Below are positions 60,401 to 64,000 of a stretch of DNA of 64,000 bases, piece after piece (within the stretch, counting starts at the first letter, position 1; every line of letters begins with the position of its first letter). The position numbers and the translations under genes were made by a program. The notes beneath the pieces are model-generated. The model was not told the DNA's origin and did no database searches. It saw nothing but the letters and a program-made list of their open reading frames with translations. Source of the stretch: Trichinella spiralis (Eukaryota > Nematoda > Enoplea > Trichinellida > Trichinellidae); the NCBI GenBank assembly GCA_000181795.3, contig CM012954.1, positions 16,964,158 to 17,028,157 of the forward strand. Reading direction: 5' to 3'.

Positions 60401-61828
60401 TATAAATAAATCTTCAAACATTTGAAAATCTGAAACTCTATTTTTAGAAATGACAAAAAGAACCGCACTATTTATATAATTATAAAACCTTTTCGCCTCA
60501 AAACATTATTTAAAAAAAATAAAAACACGCAAAATAAAATAAGAACCCAAAATTTTTTTCAAAAATTCGTTAAAAAAATTACACGAAAGCTTTAATAAAC
60601 TTTTCTATCATTATTGGCTACAGTATACCATTTACAATACCACCATTAATTTAAGCGCTTACATAACCAAATGATTACTTTTCAGAAATAAATATGAAAC
60701 CAAGTAAAATACAAAGCATGATGCATTACGTGCGTTTATGAAAAGCTAATCAAATTCCTTCTCCTATTGATAAAAGGCCAAACCATGAGTGTCAAAAAAG
60801 CCTACTTGACAAAATAACAATTAACTGTTACAAAAAAAAAGTTATAATTAACAGCAACAATTATTTATTAACTAAAATGCGTAACTGATTAACACTGAAT
60901 GCATTGCGTAAAGATTATAAAAATCGTCAAGAAAGATCACAAAGCAACAATACAACCAAAAAGTTAATGTTCTTTTCAAATTGATTAATAAATTTCATGG
61001 AAACATATTTATAAGAATTTTTACGCTAACCTAATTTAATTTAAGTAATTTCAAAATTGCATTTAATCACAATAAAAATGGAAAATATTCAATACATAAG
61101 TAAAATGAAGTGCTGCTTAAGCAAAATACGTCGACTGCTTTGGATTCATGGATAACTGTTTACAGTACATGAAAAGCTCATCACATCATAAGACAAAACA
61201 CGACAAATTCTTTCCACTCGTCTTAACATATAATTTAAAGCTTGTATTAAAAACATTTCAAAAAATAATTTTCAAAATTCAAAATGACTCAAGATCATGC
61301 ATTTCATGATAATATCATCTGACAGTTATAATTTTATAATAACGGCAAAAGTATAAATGAACATACATGATATACGTCAATAAACATATACACATGGAAA
61401 AACACAAACAACAAATGATTAAAAGATAAATGTTTTGAAACAAATTCATTGTACATTTTTTCAGTAAAACTACTTGCACATTAACGTATAAAATCAACTG
61501 ATAATACAATTATAATGAAATGCATTCAAATTGTAACCCACGTTACGAAGCTGAATAACTAATCATTCTAAATCAAAATCATTGATCAGCTTTATAATAC
61601 AAATGTGCACAGTAAAAATTTCACACTTTGGCTTACATGACATTGAAACAAATGAGATGACTGCAGGTGCTTTTGGATAGGCAAAAGGTTCAAACTTGAA
61701 TAGATGTGGGGACAGAGTATAACGTCCCGTTCGGCAGCTAATTTCCCCTCATTTTCACTAAAACCGTTCTTCGAACCAGCAAAATACTTATTGTAAACTT
61801 CTTCATATTTTTTTGATATTTTCTCCAT
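57430..61828 (-). CDS. USP16: Ubiquitin hydrolase, USP16/USP45 type
   Basis: Cysteine deubiquitinase with an N-terminal ZnF-UBP; USP16 removes ubiquitin from H2A and ribosomal eS31, USP45 acts on ERCC1. 13 exons close in phase (755 residues): 61828-61637, 60278-60204, 60130-60036, 59993-59768, 59713-59543, 59470-59325, 59248-59091, 59029-58854, 58788-58720, 58604-58523, 58458-58183, 58115-57889 and 57804-57430. ZnF-UBP: ILCPHI, QCRRAG, LLCLGCGYQFCTDRSFHHAL and CFRCGK. Catalytic Cys box GLINFGNTCYFNAVLQVL; HDSHELLRYFLDEL; acidic and basic insert (exons 9-11); His box SGSMYGGHYIAYVKV; YMLNDNITS and final AYMLFYERIL. Triad complete. The first exon start (MEKISKKYEE) is the best ATG but an extra 5' exon is possible. 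Intron 1 is long (1358 bases). USP16 and USP45 cannot be told apart here. Confidence 0.93.
57842..57877. repeat. (TAAA)n(TA)n microsatellite
   Basis: Tandem TAAA units passing into TA units, in the last intron of the USP16/45 gene. Confidence 0.9.
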
Positions 61829-62614
61829 GACTGAGCAAGGAAACAACTTCCAACCATTACTACTGTACTGCAGTTGTACTTCATTTTCAAAATATAGAAA
61901 CATTTTATTATTCGAATATTTCACAAATTGCTTCCAATTTTACCTAAAGCAACTAAATTTTATTCATGTTTTATAATAGGCATTTTGTATTCCGAATGCA
62001 TGCATACAAGTTGGATGAAATTTCAACTCAAAAGTAAAGTTTCAAAAACTTGTGGATATGTTAGGATTGGTTTTGTTAGTGCTTAAACCTATCTACTATT
62101 TGTGAGATTGTTTCCACTTTATATTAAAATTACAGCAATTTCCAAAATGGAAATTTTCATACTGAAAATGGGATATTCCTGCATTTGAATATAAGCATGC
62201 AATGAATTTATGTATAAATTATAATAAAATTCAAAAATTCATTCGTCAAAGTTTCATCATGCTGCGAAATCCAAATTTTATCGATTTTCTATTGTGCTCA
62301 AACTATTCTTTTTATGTTTCCTATTCCTCGTTTTTTATTTACTTTTAAACAATGGAATTTTCGACAGTGGGTCATCTCATAAAATCAAGACAGTAATAAT
62401 TTTGTGTTATAGGAATCGATATTACGAAATAAAACCTTTTCGATTACATATCATTACGTCTTGTTATGGTGATGAAATACTTTTGTAATAAGTTGTACCT
62501 GAACATCTATAGTACGAAAATGAAAATCTTGTTTGTAGATTACGTGTTTCTCAAGTAATATTGTAAAATAGCTTTTTATTCATTGCCTGTTTTTATCGTA
62601 CTGAAAACTGAATC
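61829..62614. other. Divergent upstream region, USP16/SPCS3
   Basis: 786 bases between two 5' ends. No exon-like frame with support. Confidence 0.5.
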
Positions 62615-63163
62615 ATGCATAGCGTATTATCAAGATTAAATGCAGCTTTTGGTTTTACAATCACAGCACTGAGCATTGTGACAGTTCTTTGCTATCTAAC
62701 TGTCGCTTTTCGAGATTATAAAACATCTGTTGTTATATCAGCATCGGAGCCAATGCTAACATTTCTTCCAGGTTATACCTCAGGTTTAGAAGGGGATATG
62801 GATTTGGCATCTTTCAAATTAAATCTTGAAGCAGATTTTAGTTCAATGTTCGATTGGAATACCAAGCAGTTATTTCTTTATTTGGTCGCTGAATATGCAA
62901 CTGAGAAAAATCCTGTTAATGAGGTTGTTATTTGGGATAAAATTTTGCAGCGTGGTGATAATCCAGTTGTCAAGCTGAAAGACGCTCGTTTGAAATATTT
63001 TTTTGTTGATTATGGAAAAGGTTTGGCCGGAAATCAAAATGTATCTTTGTATTTGAAGTGGAACGTTTCACCTAACGCTGGTTTGATGCCTTTCTTTGTT
63101 GGAACAGGAATGTACAGCCTTCGATTGCCCACAAAGTATACTTCTAAAAAAGTTGATTTCTAA
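62615..63163 (+). CDS. SPCS3: Signal peptidase complex subunit 3
   Basis: SPCS3 (SPC22/23) is the essential lumenal accessory subunit of ER signal peptidase. One 182-codon frame without introns, the usual length (human 180). It begins MHSVLSRLNAAFGFTITALS, with the single N-terminal membrane segment continuing IVTVLCYLTVAF. The lumenal beta-rich part shows SFKLNLEADFSSMFDWNTKQ, LFLYLVAEYAT, NEVVIWDKILQRGDNPVV and KYFFVDYGKGLAGNQNVSLY, with an N-glycosylation site at NVS as in other members, then LKWNVSPNAGLMPF. It is intact. Confidence 0.96.
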   Translation: MHSVLSRLNAAFGFTITALSIVTVLCYLTVAFRDYKTSVVISASEPMLTFLPGYTSGLEGDMDLASFKLNLEADFSSMFDWNTKQLFLYLVAEYATEKNPVNEVVIWDKILQRGDNPVVKLKDARLKYFFVDYGKGLAGNQNVSLYLKWNVSPNAGLMPFFVGTGMYSLRLPTKYTSKKVDF

Positions 63164-63720
63164 GCTTGAATGTTTTTTATAGTAATTATAGATATATTGG
63201 TCTTTGATAAGCATATTATTTGAATTAAAGTTATTTTTGTTCTCGTATATTTGAATTTGTGTTATTTCCATGAAAAGCTGGTTAACTTTTTTGGATAGTT
63301 TTCACTGTTTCATTATATTTTCTTTTACTCTTGATTTTCTGATTGTGATGTGATGAATATTTACATGGCATAATGTTCATTTCTTCATTAATTTCATAAA
63401 ATATGTTCTTCTGATATGTTAGTATTTAATAAGCGAATTATATGCTCAACAACCTTTGACTGACTTGTTATGATCTAGTGAGAAAATTGTTTCTTACTGT
63501 GCATGTAAAAAAATGCATGTTATATTTGTTTCGTAAAACATTTTATGTCAAAGATAAGAAAGAATATATGTAATTTCAGTAGTATAAGGCGTCTATTTTT
63601 TCACTATAAGAGTTTCAGACTATAGCAATTCATAAAATACAAAAGCAAACCAGGAACAATTACATCTGAAATAATCATAGGAAAATCATAGAAAGAAGGT
63701 ATACGAATAAAGTTATTTAG
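63164..63720. other. SPCS3 3' region
   Basis: AT-rich; no gene seen. Converges on possible minus-strand exons at 63721-63872. Confidence 0.5.
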
Positions 63721-63872
63721 CTACCAGATAGCTCTTGCAAAAATTTGTCCTCTCGTTTGTCTTTTTAACATCCTGTAAATAATGTACATTTTCGGTTATT
63801 TAAGTTATGCAATATCATATCCGTTAAAGTGTTCTACCTGGAAATCTTTTTATTTTCACGCATAATTGACTT
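63721..63872 (-). CDS. Possible 3'-terminal exons of a minus-strand gene running off the window
   Basis: Two small exon candidates, 63872-63838 and 63772-63721, are joined by a 65-base intron (GTAGAA...TTTACAG) and stay in one frame: KSIMRENKKIS-R-MLKRQTRGQIFARAIW-stop. Splice sites and intron size fit this genome, and the peptide is basic and not low-complexity. I recognise no family, and the next upstream exon would lie beyond 63873-64000, where I see none. Chance is possible. Confidence 0.28.
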
Positions 63873-64000
63873 CTGTTAAATTTTAATTTTTAACTTGCAT
63901 AATGAGAAAGCGTTAATATTGGTTGCTATAAGTTGCTTTATTGATCAAGAATTGATTTTTCTTTTATAATCTGCTATTTTGAATTTATCTCCTTGTGGAT

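Noticed and set aside
1-64000. CRISPR array, rRNA genes, prokaryotic operons or phage genes
   Set aside because: No regularly spaced direct repeats, no rRNA cores and no ribosome-binding sites; spliced genes and a Pol III-type tRNA show eukaryotic nuclear DNA.

Overview
This is animal nuclear DNA, strongly AT-rich. It carries about sixteen recognisable protein-coding genes, most of them cut into many short exons by introns of roughly 45-120 bases with GT...AG ends and T-rich acceptors. The gene set is animal-type: Abl kinase with SH3, SH2, kinase and actin-binding parts, SCAI, MED30, STIMATE, VPS11, RRN3, ENDOG and USP16/45. Compact genes, tiny introns and AT-richness suggest a small-genome invertebrate. 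My best guess is a nematode of the Trichinella/Trichuris side, but I cannot prove that. There is no sign of prokaryotic DNA, operons with Shine-Dalgarno sites, CRISPR or rRNA.

Layout. 1-9251 has no convincing gene and is repeat-rich: a large inverted repeat (about 812-1075 against 3370-3650) and a set of diverged direct repeats between 5160 and 8410, with a short coding-like segment present three times. 9252-10473 (-) is an RBM34-like RNA-binding protein. 12127-13828 (+) is a two-domain rhodanese with a predicted membrane anchor and no catalytic cysteine. 14494-16273 (-) is ARMT1 and 17473-18129 (+) is the DNA repair glycosylase MPG. A minus-strand run follows: VPS11 (18994-23772, 23 exons, with a MITE-like element in one intron), STIMATE (24097-24954), a C6orf136/DUF2358 protein (25427-27536) and MED30 (28100-29116).

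Abl occupies 31985-37904 (+) and converges on SCAI (38687-43817, -). A TMEM229-like membrane protein (45140-45730, +) is followed by RRN3 (45875-48602, -) and a two-domain monothiol glutaredoxin (48778-49724, -) only 175 bases apart. POLE3 (52079-52877, +) and an unfamiliar secreted glycoprotein (54407-55390, +, probable signal-peptide exon at 53439) come next, then ENDOG (55486-56798, -), tRNA-Pro(CGG) (57177-57248, +), USP16/45 (57430-61828, -) and SPCS3 (62615-63163, +). The right edge may hold the last exons of another minus-strand gene.

The genes are mostly housekeeping (membrane traffic, secretion, transcription, protein and DNA repair) plus two signalling or cytoskeletal regulators (Abl, SCAI); they do not form one pathway. 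I joined exons by hand, using splice-site form, reading phase and known family sequence. Where phases close, the exon boundaries are stated firmly; where they do not, this is said. The most unusual points are the membrane-anchored cysteine-less rhodanese, three clear GC-AG introns, the MITE in VPS11, a glutaredoxin without its thioredoxin domain, a poly-glycine insert inside the Abl SH3 domain, and the unknown glycoprotein.
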